Positions 24,801 through 36,919 of a stretch of 64,000 nucleotides of DNA are shown here, piece after piece (position 1 is the stretch's first letter; each line of letters begins with the position of its first letter). The translations under genes and the position numbers were made by a program. The notes beneath the pieces were generated by a model that was not told the DNA's origin, made no database searches, and saw only the letters and a list, made by a program, of their open reading frames with translations. The stretch is from Ziziphus jujuba (Eukaryota > Streptophyta > Magnoliopsida > Rosales > Rhamnaceae), in contig NC_083387.1 of assembly GCF_031755915.1 (NCBI RefSeq), forward strand, positions 8,004,501 to 8,068,500, given 5' to 3'.

Positions 24801-27800
24801 TTGAAACTCCAAAATCAGTTCCAAACCAATACTACCCTACTTTTCCTTCATATTCGTTTCTACCTTAATCTAATAGAGGCCAACATTATAACATAAAGTA
24901 TACAAAAGGTATATTGATCCACACGATAAACCAATATCTGCATGCAAAAACCACTGGCCATAAGGACCAATATATATCTCAATTAGTTGTTGTTTGGAAT
25001 TTTTATTTTTTAGTTCTATTTAATTTTTTTTTCACATATATATATATATATATATATATAGATACACACACATAGAGGTACGTATTAATAAAATCAACGT
25101 CCAAAAGTATAATCTCTTTGTAAAATTTGATCATCAGAAATGAAATTAATTACCAAGAATTAACATAACTTTTCAATTTTCTTGTAGGTAAAAACATGAA
25201 TTAATTATTGGTTGCGCTTGGTTTCTAATTAATATATTCATCCAAGAAAATAATTAAAACAGAGTTGCACACAGCTTCTGAGAGAGAACAGATTCAACCA
25301 AATGATTCCTCAAGTAAAGGTTGAAGATGGAGATGATTGGAAAATTACATACGAAACTGCAGATGCCACACTGAGGAGGGCTATAAACTTCTGGTCGGCC
25401 TTGCAAACTCCCCATGGCCATTGGCCTGCTCATTGTACTGGTGCTATGTTCACTCTTCCTCCCTTTGTCAGTACTGCTCTTAACCATTAAAAGATATCTA
25501 CCTTACTTTCGCTAATACAAATCTCTTCTTTTATAAATGGATGGCACACTACACATCCCACCCATTTATATATATATATATATATATATGTATATGTATA
25601 TGTATAATCAATACTCTTGAGAAACGAGCAAGTGGGTCTCACATAATGCTGACCCTTTATGTTATACTCTCGAACCAAAAAAAATTTGCTCCTATTTGCA
25701 AGAGAAGGGAGTGCCCTCCCGGGAGTAATGAAATGTACTCCTTAACCAATTACTACAATTGGGAGGCTAAGTTACTCTAGCTAGTATAATTTCTTCAATT
25801 TCCAAATAAAATTAATTACCCCTTTTGTACCCCCCAAAAAACAAAAAAACAATTGCAGGTGTTTTGTATGTATATCACTGGGACTCTCCACACTGTATTC
25901 AATGAACATCATCATAGGGAAATGCTGTGGCATATGTACTGCCATCAGGTAAAAAAAAAAAAAAAAAAAAGAAAAAAAGTTGAAATTAATGGCCACTTGA
26001 TAACCAGTTAGTTTTTCGTTTTTCATTTATTGTTTTTTGTTTAATTTTTTTTTTTAAAAAAAATGTGTTTGATAAATTTTTTTTTTTTAAAGTTTTTTCT
26101 ACAAAAACAAAATAAAACAAAACAAGTTCGGTAACCGTTTTCGTTCTTCCTTTTTTTTAAATCTTTTATTTTTTTTTAAATGTTACACATGAAATCCACA
26201 TTAATCTATATCGTTAAATTTGGAATGTTTTCCTATTCTTGTTTGGACTATATTGGAAACCATTCCTATTCGGGTAGGTCCTAATCTCGCACCTGTTTGG
26301 GCTATTGAGGGCCCTGGGCTTTTGGCCTGTTCAGGCTAAGGCCTATTCAGATGGTCTCCAGCCTCGAACCCTTGTTTGGGCGATCCCAGGCTGGGCACCC
26401 ATTCAAGCTGTCGAGATCCTGTACAGGAGACCCAAAAAAAAAATAAATAAATAAAACTGAAACTTTTTTTTTTTTAAAATTAAAAATTACAATCATTTTT
26501 ATTTTTATTTTTCATTTAAAAGAAAAAAACTAGAAACGCTTATCAATGCATTGTTTTAAAAAAAAAAAAAACTGAAAAAATTAAAAAGAACGGCTTATCA
26601 AATGTGCCCTAAATATCACAGAAATTAATGTAAATTAAATTGGTAATCATTGAGCTAAATATTTAAGCAAAGATAGATACATATAAATGAATAATTAATA
26701 CAGAATGAAGATGGTGGGTGGGGATTACACATTGACGGCCCAAGTATGATGATGTGTACGGTTCTCAATTACCTGGCCATGAGAATACTTGGAGAAGGAC
26801 CAGATGGTGGGTTAGACAATGCCTGTGCAAGAGCTAGAAAATGGATTCTTGATCATGGTGGTGCAATGTTCTCTGGTTCTTGGGGGAAGACTTTGATGGC
26901 TGTATGATATATTTCTTCAATTCATTATTGCTATACTTATTATAATTTGAATATTTTTTTTTAATAATTGGTGGTTGAGAGATTCAAATTTCCATCATTG
27001 TCTAAGAAAATAGTATTTTATATCAATGGATGTCACATAAAAATTATTATAATCTCAGTTTAAAAATTTTTTTAAATTAAAAAATTCATTTCATTAATTT
27101 CTTATTTTTTTGTTCTTTTAATTATTATTCTTTTTAATTTTTCAACCCAACACTGCCATTATTTCCTATACTCATTAAATTAACTTTTTGCATGAACTCT
27201 AGATACTGGGGGTGTATGATTGGGCGGGTTGCAATCCAATGCCACCAGAGTTTTGGTTCCACCAAACTTTAGTTCCTTTGCATCCATGTAAGCTTATACT
27301 AATCTCTGTGATTGTATCCAAATGGAAGTATATAGTAATTTAGCATACATTATATATATTTATCAATTAAAATATATATATATATATATATTATAATGTA
27401 TTTATCAGTGTATATAACTTTTGTAAGTTATGAATGCAGCCAAGATGCTCTGCTATTCTCGTCTGACTTTCATGCCCATGTCATATTTGTATGGTAAGAG
27501 GTTTGTTGGGCCCATCACACCTCTTATTCAACAACTGAGAGAAGAACTCTACAACCAACCTTTCCATCAAATTAAATGGAGCAAAGGGCGCCATTGTTGT
27601 GCAAAGGTTATCGTATTGGATTACATTTTAATATAATCTTTCGATGCATGATAGGTATTGATGCTCAAATTATGGTACATGATACTCTTTCCACCAAATA
27701 TAGTGAGATGTAGATGTCTTGACAATTTTATGCCCAACCATATTTGATGGGATGGACAAAATCAGTTATGGTGGAAGACTAATGCTCATTATAAAATTGC

Positions 27801-30800
27801 TATATATGTATATATACACGTATGCATATATATATTAGTGGTGGTTTTCTTATCCAAGATCCACATAACCTAATTATGGGTAATAGGTGATGGACTTTAG
27901 ATCTAGATACGTGAATTTATATATATATATATATATTATAGAAACTAAATGCAAATTGATAAAACGTCTCAACTGTGTTTTTCATGTTCAAATGATTTTG
28001 ATTGAATATATTTGTTAACGCAGGAAGATAATTACTACCCCCATGGTACATTACAACGCCTAATGTGGGATAGTTTTTACTATGTGGCCGAGCCTCTTTT
28101 AAATAGCAGGTTCTTCAAAAGCATAAGAGAGAATGCTGTGCAAAAATTAATAGACCATATTCATTATGAAGATGAGAACAGTCGATATATCTCAATTGGA
28201 TGTGTAGAGAAGGTAACTAATGAAAGGAACTTTTAATTAACAAACTAATTAGAGAGATGAAATTTAATCTTTTTTTTTTTTTTTTTCAAGGCACTGATGA
28301 TGCTTGCCTGCTGGGTGGATGATCCAAATGGTGCATATTTTAAGAAGCACATTCCACGGGTTGCTGATTACTTATGGGTTGCAGAAGATGGATTGAGTGC
28401 ACAAGTTAGTTATATATTCCTCTATTGGTCTCTTTAGGGTTACATACAGTTAACCCAAAACTATTATGCATTTTGCATTTAAGCCTCTAAACGAGAAGGA
28501 GGGGGATAAAAAAAAGGACGAAAAAGCAATGTGATATGTTAAAAATGTACTTAATTACACGTTTTGAAATTATTCATCTGTTGAAAATGCATAATTGGAC
28601 CAACGTGACAAATAAACATGAGTTCATGAGGCAATATGACATTTTTTGAACTTCATTAAAAATATAAAACATGTTTAGGGGGGCTAACTGTATTTGACCC
28701 CTTTACTTTATTAGAAAAACAAAGACATCAACAAAAAATGGCAACAACTTGAGTAGACTCATAATTGCGATGGTTACTAATGATTAATTGAATATATAGG
28801 GTCTTGGTAGTCAGACATGGGATGCTAGTTTTTCCACTCAAGCTCTGCTTGCTGCCAATATGAGTAACGAACTTGGACCTGTACTGAAGAAAGCACATGA
28901 GTTCTTAAAGTTATCTCAGGTTTTTAACTGAATCTATTATAATAACTTGATTGTATTTTTCTCTCAGTTCTTTCACTTAATTACTCGGTACAACATTAAT
29001 ATTGATAAAGGTGAGGGTGAATCCTTCCGGTGACTACTTTTCTCATTTTCGCCACATTTCTAAGGGAGCATGGACTTTTTCTGATAGAGATAACGGATGG
29101 CAAGTTTCTGATTGTACTGCAGAAGCTCTCAAGGTAATAGTTTTCTTTTGCACAAATATTCACATGCATGATCTTTAACAAAGGTTTTATGTTGACCTTA
29201 GATTACTACGCCTCAACTACATATATATGTATATATATATATATATGTATATATAGATATATGTTGCTTGCTATGTAAATAATATCTGTCATATATTTCA
29301 GTGTTGCTTGCTGTTCAGAACCATGTCGCCGGGACTTGTAGGAAAGCCAATTGAACCGGAGCGTTTATATGATGCAGTTAATGTCATACTTACACTACAG
29401 GTAAAGGATGAAGCAAATGATTCACCAAAAAAAATAAAGTATTGGAATAAAGCAAAAGTTTGCAATTGCAGTAGTACTCACTTCCATTTTCTAAGTAGAA
29501 TATCTAGTCAATAATAAGGATGTTTTATATATTTGAATAAGGCTAAAAATGGAGGTGTATCAGCTTGGGAACCAACAGGAGCTCCAGGATGGTTGGAGGC
29601 AAGTAATGATGAATCTTGAAACTAATCGACACCCTAATTTACCACCAATACTTATTAATTAAACTGCATCACTAACTAAAAACTGTTTTTTTCTCTGTTT
29701 TAGTGGCTGAATCCTATCGAATTCTTCGAGGACGTTGTCATTGAATACGAGTAAAATTCTTTACAATTAGCTTCAGTTGTTGCAATTAGATGTATCCTTG
29801 TAGACTGACTGAGAGTAGTGATAATTATAATCCAGGTACGTAGAGTGCACTTCCTCATCAATTCAGGCCATAGTTCTGTTTAAGAAGCTATTCCCTGGGC
29901 ATAGGACAAAAGAAATTGATAATTTCATCATCAAGGCCGTAAAATACATTGAAGACAAACAAATGCCAGATGGCTCATGGTAATAGGAAATCACTGGTAG
30001 TAAAATTGTTGTATTAGTTATAATAAATAATAATTATAATTATAACTGCAGGTATGGGAATTGGGGAATTTGCTTTTTGTATGGGACCTGGTTTGCAATT
30101 AAAGGGTTGGAGGCAGCAGGGAAGAGCTACGACAACAGTGAGGCTGTGAGAAGAGGTGTTGAATTTTTACTTAACACACAGAGAAAGGATGGTGGCTGGG
30201 CTGAGAGCTACAAGTCATGCACTAACAAGGTCTGTTTATTTCACTTTTTTCCATTAATGAATAATGTTAATCTTGGGTTATATATAACAAAATTTGTAAT
30301 CTCCATAATCTTACTTGTTAAAAATATTTTTTTAATTTGTTTGAGTACTGCTGCAGGTATATACACCATTTGAAGGAGACCACTCAAATCTGGTGCAAAC
30401 TGCATTAGGATTGATGGGTTTAATCCATGCTCGACAGGTCTGTTTGTATATGTATATATATCAAATCAGTTTTATTATACATAAAACAAATTAATTTCAT
30501 TCTCTTAATTTCTAATTAGTGTTGTTATATGACAATGATATAGTGTGATAGAGATCCAACTCCTATTCATCGAGCTGCAAAGCTTTTGATAAATTCCCAA
30601 TTGGAAACTGGAGATTTCCCACAACAGGTTATCCCTTTCCTTGTAACCTCTTCAATAAATGAACCAAAAACAGAGAAAATTGCACACACACAAACATATA
30701 TACATATATGCATATATAGTCTTATGGATATTTGAATGATTAATTATTTGTGGTTGGGTAATGGCAGGAACTAATGGGTGTATTCTTTAAGAACTGCATG

Positions 30801-30884
30801 CAAAACTATGCAGCTTACAGGAACATTTTTCCGCTCTGGGCCCTCGCTGAATACAAGAATTTGGTTCTATTTCCTTCTATGTAG
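21845..30884 (+). CDS. Oxidosqualene cyclase (triterpene synthase), intact, 18 coding exons, 761 aa
   Basis: Cyclises 2,3-oxidosqualene to a triterpene alcohol at the ER membrane. Exons: 21845-22045, 25275-25466, 25859-25948, 26704-26901, 27203-27287, 27440-27606, 28024-28212, 28291-28404, 28800-28919, 29011-29133, 29302-29400, 29542-29598, 29704-29750, 29836-29979, 30052-30229, 30357-30437, 30544-30627, 30768-30884. All phases fit and no stop occurs; 761 aa is the normal plant OSC length. The start MWKIKFGG matches the family's MWK(L/I)K start. The catalytic DCTAE motif is at 486-490. QW motifs lie at 102-117, 594-609, 643-658 and 705-720. Residues 258-263 are MLCYSR: beta-amyrin synthases have MWCYCR and a studied lupeol synthase MLCYCR, so Leu259 argues against a plain beta-amyrin synthase, and Ser262 is unusual. 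Intron 12 (29599-29703) has a GC donor. Product (lupeol-, friedelin- or mixed-amyrin-type) cannot be settled from sequence. Confidence 0.95.
24163..24176. promoter_or_regulatory. Paired G-boxes inside OSC intron 2
   Basis: Two CACGTG palindromes at 24163-24168 and 24171-24176, 8 bp apart, with a W-box-like TTGACT at 24154-24159. They sit in the 3.2-kb AT-rich intron between the first two coding exons. G-boxes bind bHLH and bZIP factors, and bHLH proteins are known activators of triterpene pathways in other plants. Function here is inference. Confidence 0.4.
26265..26430. other. GC-rich island in OSC intron 4
   Basis: About 165 bp of far higher GC content than the surrounding intron, with a repeated theme: TGTTTGGGCTATTGAGGGCC, CTGTTCAGGCTAAGGCCTAT, TTGTTTGGGCGATCCCAGGC and CATTCAAGCTGTCGAGATCC. 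It does not open a useful frame and does not disturb splicing. Probably a fragment of inserted DNA with a short degenerate tandem repeat. Confidence 0.55.
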
Positions 30885-31191
30885 TTGGTAACTAGTCAAC
30901 AGAATAATTGAAAGCTCAGGTCATTAACGGCCAGTGGCACAATGTATATGAAGCAGTAATATGTATATCATGCTATGTCCACATTCCTCCTTCTTTAGAG
31001 TGTGTTGAACCTAGATATTTATAATTTTAAACTATGATATCATGTTAAGTATCTATTGTTCTCAAAAGGTTAAGCTGTCATGAAGTGGGTTTAATAATAT
31101 CTATAGATCTATATATAGATCAAGCTATGTTAACAACAAGCAGTTCTTCTAATTAGAGCAAATATATTTTGTTCCTTGTGCTCTTGTTATC

Positions 31192-31197
31192 AATAAA
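31192..31197 (+). terminator. Probable polyadenylation signal of the OSC gene
   Basis: AATAAA in TTATCAATAAAGAGG, 308 bp after the OSC stop and followed by a T-rich tract, as expected of a plant 3' end. The retrotransposon LTR begins 100 bp further on at 31297, so it should leave the transcript end intact. Confidence 0.55.
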
Positions 31198-31296
31198 GAG
31201 GTGCTTTTTTTTTTTTTTTTTTGTCTATATCTTTCTCTAATCTCTCTACTTTGTTGTTTTTTGCTTTCATTGTCTACTTCATTGTTTGATCCTTGA

Positions 31297-34211
31297 TGTC
31301 AGGACCCGTCCAGAATTCCTTCCCGGAACCCTAGACAAGCCCTGATCCCAGGGAAATACCACCGAATCTTCCAGCGGAAAATCTAGCAGCACCTCCCCTA
31401 AGGGTAGGACTTACCAAAAATTACCTGCACTGAAAACACACTTCTATAATCATCCCCTTATTCCTCCCACATATTACAAGTTGATTCCACAATTTTACAG
31501 CACTTCACAGGAATAACAGCAATCCAGTGCATAAATAAAACATAAATATCCAGAATAGTATACAGAGCTTCACGAAGTGCTATTTAATAGAAAATACAAC
31601 AAAGATGAAAGAAATAATACAACTGAAATGAACGAGTACAAAAGTACTTCTCAAAACACGATAGCGGCGAAGATTTGGTTCGCTCCGGAAGAACGCCTAC
31701 CATCCCTTGCACCTAAGGGAACGGAATTTAAAAACGTGAGATGCTAATCATTTCAGTGAGCGACCCTAGCTACTGAACACTTTTAATAATAATAATAATA
31801 ATATAACAAATAAGGGAATTTAATTAATACCGACAATTAAATGGTAAATAAATAATAACAGTTGAAAGTAATAATTTCTCTCAAAACTCTCACTAATCAC
31901 TCCGTTGGAAATGTTCCCTTTTTAAAACATTTTCACAAAACCCGATATTCGTATTTCCCGAAAACCAAGGGATCAAACAACTTAATAAACAATAAATAAA
32001 TAAATAAATACCCCAAATGTAATTAAAATGTAAATAAATATAATAAATAATTTTTGAACACTTTTGGGGTTTGAAATTTTATTTGAAAATTTACACTTGA
32101 CGCACCACACCATATCCCAGTGATGCCCTCCGATACCCAGCGTCCCGAGTACCGACTGGCGGGGAAATTAAAGAAAGAAACTTGCAAACGGCACTTCGGC
32201 TTCCCGACAGTACCGTTGCTGAAACTGTCATCCCGGCCAAGGAGGGGGGCGGCTGATGCGCAATATATAAGACTTGTCTGCCCTCGGTCCAATGGCAACT
32301 CACGGGAGACATAATAACTTGCGCGCTAAACTACATATACACCAGAACACCAATACTGTATGAGTGCGTCTAAATTAATTACTAAATTAATTATAATCGT
32401 ACCGTTTTTCCAAAATTACCGTGGAAACTGTACCAATTTTCACATTTACCATCCCACATATTTTCTTTTAACAATCCGGTACAAAAACATCGATAACAAT
32501 AAAACAATAACTTTCCTCGTAACACGAGATCCAACAAATAATATACCACGGGCATAATTATGAAATTAAACCACCAAATTAAACAAATATTTTCTCAAAA
32601 TATTTAAACCAATTATGCCCAAAAATAATATTAAAACCACATACAATTTATTACTGAAAATACCTTGCTCATGCATAATAAATAAAATTAAATCACAATA
32701 AAATCATAATTAATTGCACCACATGAGCATAATTCAAATATCAATTAAACACCAATTAAATATAATTAATTGTCCCAAAATATTTTTAAAGGTGGGTCAC
32801 TCACCTTAAGCGTGTATATCAGCTAAGATCCTCCGTAGGATCAACTTCACTACTCGCACGCGCACCTAAAACAGCCACAGTACACCAACCAAATATATTA
32901 ATATTTTAATCGGATAACTCCCAAATGAGTACCCGGGGAGCGAACACAAATGACAACTAAAAATTACGAATAATATACCGAATCGAAGCTTGAGTGATGA
33001 GGATCATGGATTCGGTCTTACTTCTCGGAGATCGGACTCGAGGTGGCCGGAATCTCGCTGGAAAGCTTTCGGGATTCGACTCCTCAATTCTCCCAAACCG
33101 TCGCGAATTGGAGGAAAAGGATTTGGATTCAGGAGGTCGGAATTAGTGGACAGGGACCGGCGGTGCAACTGGGTACTTGCTGGAACAGTGACTTCCGGCG
33201 AGCCGCCATGGTCACCAGCAACCGTCGCCGGCGGTGGAGCGTGCGGTGGCCGTTGGCTGAGATTTTTGGGGGTTTTGTAGATCAAGGGGAGAGGATTCCA
33301 ACGGGACCGGCGGTGAGGCAAACGGAGGCCAGACGGCGAAGAGATCGGGATTTGAAGATTTTCGGCGCCTCGCCGGAACATGCTCCGATCCCGGCGCGTC
33401 GGAGGTCCGGTGGCCGTGAAATTTGGTGGGTAGGCCGGAATTGCCATGGGTGAGAGACCGGTCAGGCGTGTGTGGCTTGAAAGTGGTCGGAAACGGGTCA
33501 ACGGCGGTGGAAGGGAAAAATCACCGCCGAGCTTCATCGGCTCGGTCTGGGCTCGTCCGGCGACCGACGGTCGTGAGATTTCGGGGTTCGGCCGAAAATG
33601 GGATGGCGCTCCCATCTGGCCAGCGCGTGTAGCAAGGATGATCGGCTGGAAAATTCAACGATTTCCGACAGCCGATCGTTTCTCTCTCTCCTCTCTCTCT
33701 TTCTCTCTCCTCCCCGGTGTTTTTGCCAAATAAAAGCCATCGTGGGTGACACTGTTCACCCACGTGGACCAATCAGATGACGACACATGGCATTACTGTG
33801 TACTTAAGCCGGATATAATAAAATATTACGGTATCCGGCGAACTTCAAACATCCATAACTTTTTAACCAGATGTCCAATTTAAGCATGCCGCTAGTCTAT
33901 GAACTCGTATCGACGAGTAATTTACAACCATACAAAAGTCAAAACAAAATTACACAACAATAAAAAGTCAACTCCCGGCACCTTTTGGACATTTTGCACC
34001 TCGACTTGTTTTGCCCATAACTTTCAAACCGTAGCTCTGTTTTCGACGTGCTACTAGTCTACGAACTCGGAGCATCATGCACTTCGCCACAGTACCATGG
34101 TCAACTAGAAATTTCAACTAGAACAAAAAGTCAACTTTTGACCCACTCGGTCAACGATCAACCTCGGTCAACATGCACGAATTCCAATGTGATTTGGGAC
34201 GGGGTGTTACA
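31297..34211 (+). mobile_element. Solo LTR (2915 bp) with perfect 5-bp target duplication
   Basis: Starts TGTCAGGACCC and ends GGGTGTTACA, giving TG...CA ends. The flanks are CTTGA at 31292-31296 and CTTGA at 34212-34216, an exact 5-bp target duplication. No primer-binding site, gag-pol or second LTR lies between, so this is a solo LTR left by LTR-LTR recombination. A GC-rich block (33000-33620) followed by a CT tract and a conserved region shared with 1-1321 lie inside. The 203-codon antisense ORF at 33004-33615 is composition-driven and not taken as a gene. Retroelement lineage is not determinable without the internal region; the end sequences look gypsy-like. Confidence 0.95.
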
Positions 34212-34216
34212 CTTGA

Positions 34217-35230
34217 GTTTATATTCTTTTAACAAATCAGTCTCCAATTTATGAATGACAAACGTCCTAACACCAAAGAGCCTGAACAAACTCTGTTCTT
34301 AGTCAGTTACATTCATAAATTTATGCACTTTTTGTCTACCATATAATTATTCTCGGACACCGATATCATGTTTTGTGAATCTACCGATATCATGTTTTGT
34401 GAATCTTTCTTTGGTATGCAATTAGAATAAATTTTTACTTTTAAATTAAAGCAAATTATATGTGTTATAGCCAACCATATGTTTAGATTTAGAAAGTCTA
34501 AAAGTCAGTATCAGAGTTTGCATGGTTGCAACTACCATATTAGCTCTTTAAATAGACTGTTAATTCTGCAAGTTTCTAATAAAAAAGCAGAATCTTCTGA
34601 AGTGTTCTGGAATTCCTTTTTGAGTTTGGTTTCTTATTTCAGACGGGTTCATTGTACCACAAGAAAAGAATCTAAGAAGTTGGGCCAGGACTTGATCGAA
34701 GCTAGGAATTCTTGTCTTTGTAGATAATGGAATCAATGCATTTGGGTGTGTCTGGTGTGAGCATTTAAGTCGAGCATAAAAATTGGTATAAGCTTTGGAC
34801 AAGAGAGCTTGGACAACTTTTTGTTATTAATGTTAATCTCTCTTCTAGTATTAGACTATCATTGTAACTATTTACTATCTCACTCTAATCTGGTTTTACT
34901 TTGAATTTTTGATCAATAATTAGATATATTTTGTTCTGTTAAAATTTTAGGCTTATGTTGTATCAGGTTTATATTGTGAGATTAAGATAACAAGTAAAAA
35001 AGGAAAAAAGTGAAAATTTATAATTGACATATTTATGATTTTTTTTTCCTAGGTTCATCAGTAAGTTATTTCGTTTAGATCATAAAAAAGAAAATATTGG
35101 TTAAATTAGACTCATTAAGTTTTTTATCACTATTTTTGTAGGGGACTTGTTGAATTTATTTTTTATAAAAAAAAAAAAAAAAACAAGAAGTATCATTTTT
35201 TTTTAAATATAACAAACTTATAGTTTTTAG
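34217..35230. other. Intergenic with short duplications, no gene
   Basis: A 24-bp unit ACCGATATCATGTTTTGTGA(ATCT) is repeated in tandem near 34359-34406. A roughly 50-bp segment with GTGTTCTGGAATTCCTTTTT (near 34600) returns in diverged form near 35505 and 38690, between and after the NLR relics. No coding exon was recognised. Confidence 0.5.
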
Positions 35231-35231
35231 A

Positions 35232-35486
35232 GTCAAGTCTCTTCCATCTGAGTTACAGAACCTCAAGAGACTGAATAGTCAGCAAATCAGAAGTTGTCCT
35301 GGCTTAGAAGCACCACCAGAATGGATTGAGAATCTTGTTTTGTTTCATTGAGATCCTTAGCAATTTTAGATTATCAGAGGATAACATGTTCACCAAATTC
35401 TAGGTTGTCCTCAACTTCCGGAAAGGTGTAGACAGCAAAATGGTGAAGATTGGACAAAGATATATCATGTGCCATATGCACATTAA
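35232..35486 (+). pseudogene. NLR resistance protein, C-terminal LRR end (relic)
   Basis: From 35232 one frame reads VKSLPSELQNLKRL, SCPGLEAPPEWIENL and stops at 35349. Another from 35406 reads CPQLPERCRQQ, then GEDWTKIYHVPYAH and stops at 35484-35486. The second piece is the characteristic C-terminal tail of plant CC-NLRs (C-P-x-L-x-x-R-C ... G-x-D-W-x-K-I-x-H-I-P). NLRs are intracellular immune receptors. Only the last LRRs are left, in broken frames. This tail lies upstream of a separate N-terminal relic, so two different NLR copies once stood here. Confidence 0.78.
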
Positions 35487-36323
35487 TTTGGACAAAGCTT
35501 CCAAAGTGTTCTGCTGGAATTCCTCATTGATTTTGATTTCCTATTTCATAACATATATTAGCCCATGTCCCTTATAAGCACATTGAATCATTTGAGCTTA
35601 GGCATTCAAGTGATTCAAGTGAAGCAAGCAGTTCTTTCGGTTAGAGAAAAGTTTTGGGCCTTCTTAATTAATTGTACTATTGTTTTTCAGTAACCAACCT
35701 CAGATCCATCATTTTTGGGCTTTGTCGTTAACAGAACTAATATTTTATCTATAACTTATTTGCTACTAGTTACTTGAATTCATAGTTTGATCCTTCTTTT
35801 ATCTTCTTCTAGATAATAAAATCCATCTCTTTAGATGATGAAATTTTCATGAAAGCACCTGGTTCTTTCCGAGGAATATTGTTCTCAATTGGTTAAATAG
35901 TGCTCACATTTTTGTACCTCTGTGCTATATATTATGAACACCTCTGCCATTTCTTATTTTTCATTCACTTTTATCACATAGTGAACCCTTGAATTAAAAA
36001 AAGATATTGTTATGAAGTCAAAACTATCATTTAAAAATACACATACACACTTATATATATATATATATATACAGCAGGGGAGTAGGTTCATAGAAGGACC
36101 TAAGAAATTGCACCAAGTCAACCATTCCATTCAGTGTTTGGGGATTCCTAATTTGTTATTTTATTTTAGAGAAAGGCAGTGACATATATCAACATGCTGG
36201 CTTTCATTCATATGTGCATTCCAGGATTCAACTGTTTGACTTAAACCATCTTATTGCCGGGTCCTCTGATCCTTCTTTTTGAATAGCTACAACAAAATGG
36301 AGAACTAGTTTCTACTCCCGGTT

Positions 36324-36915
36324 TTGCAGGTTGACTTTGACAGACTTGCTTCTCCTGTTCTGGAAAAGCTTCGCAATCTGTGGGATCACGCAGACAACTT
36401 AAAAATGCTAAGAGGCAGCTTATTTGATGTTCAAGCTATTCTTCAAGATACAGAAGACAAACGAATGCCCGACATGGAAGTGAGAATTCGGTTGCCAAAG
36501 CTCTAAGGTGTTGTTTATGAGGCCCAAGACCTGTTTGAGGAGATTGAAAACAAAGGTTTTGATATGGTGGGAGAGCAAGGGCAAGGATCAGATACGAAAC
36601 CAGATGTTTTTCAACATACACGTTATGCAGGCAGGGTGAGAAGGATGCTGGATGAGTTAGAATCCACGTGAGATGAGGGGGTCTGTGTTGAATTTGAGGT
36701 AGTTTCATATAGTCCATGATAGAAGAGAAAGTAGCTCTATTGTTGTTGAATCTGAAGTTTATGGGAGAGAGGAAGATAAAGAGAACATTGTTAAGCCGTT
36801 ATTATCTGGTGAAGCTACACAAGGAGGAGGTGTGTTATGCATTTCAATAACAGGCTTGGGATGGCCGGGAAAGACCACTCTTGCTCAATTGCTATTTAAC
36901 GATCGAGGGGATTAA
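36324..36915 (+). pseudogene. CC-NLR resistance protein, N-terminal and P-loop relic
   Basis: Reads LRGSLFDVQAILQDTEDKRM (Rx-type coiled coil), then a stop after RLPKL where the family continues, then GVVYEAQDLFEEIE. Next come the linker block VESEVYGREEDKENIVKPLL and the P-loop GLGWPGKTTLAQLLFNDRGD, with a stop at 36913-36915. The usual G-M-G-G-x-G-K-T-T is altered to G-L-G-W-P-G-K-T-T. Several stops and frameshifts separate the pieces, and nothing of NB-ARC beyond the P-loop or of the LRRs follows. It is dead. Confidence 0.85.
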
Positions 36916-36919
36916 AGCA

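Noticed and set aside
33004..33615. 203-codon antisense ORF inside the solo LTR
   Set aside because: It lies in a GC-rich block with several overlapping open frames on both strands, has no recognisable domain, and is antisense within an LTR. Long frames are expected there from base composition.
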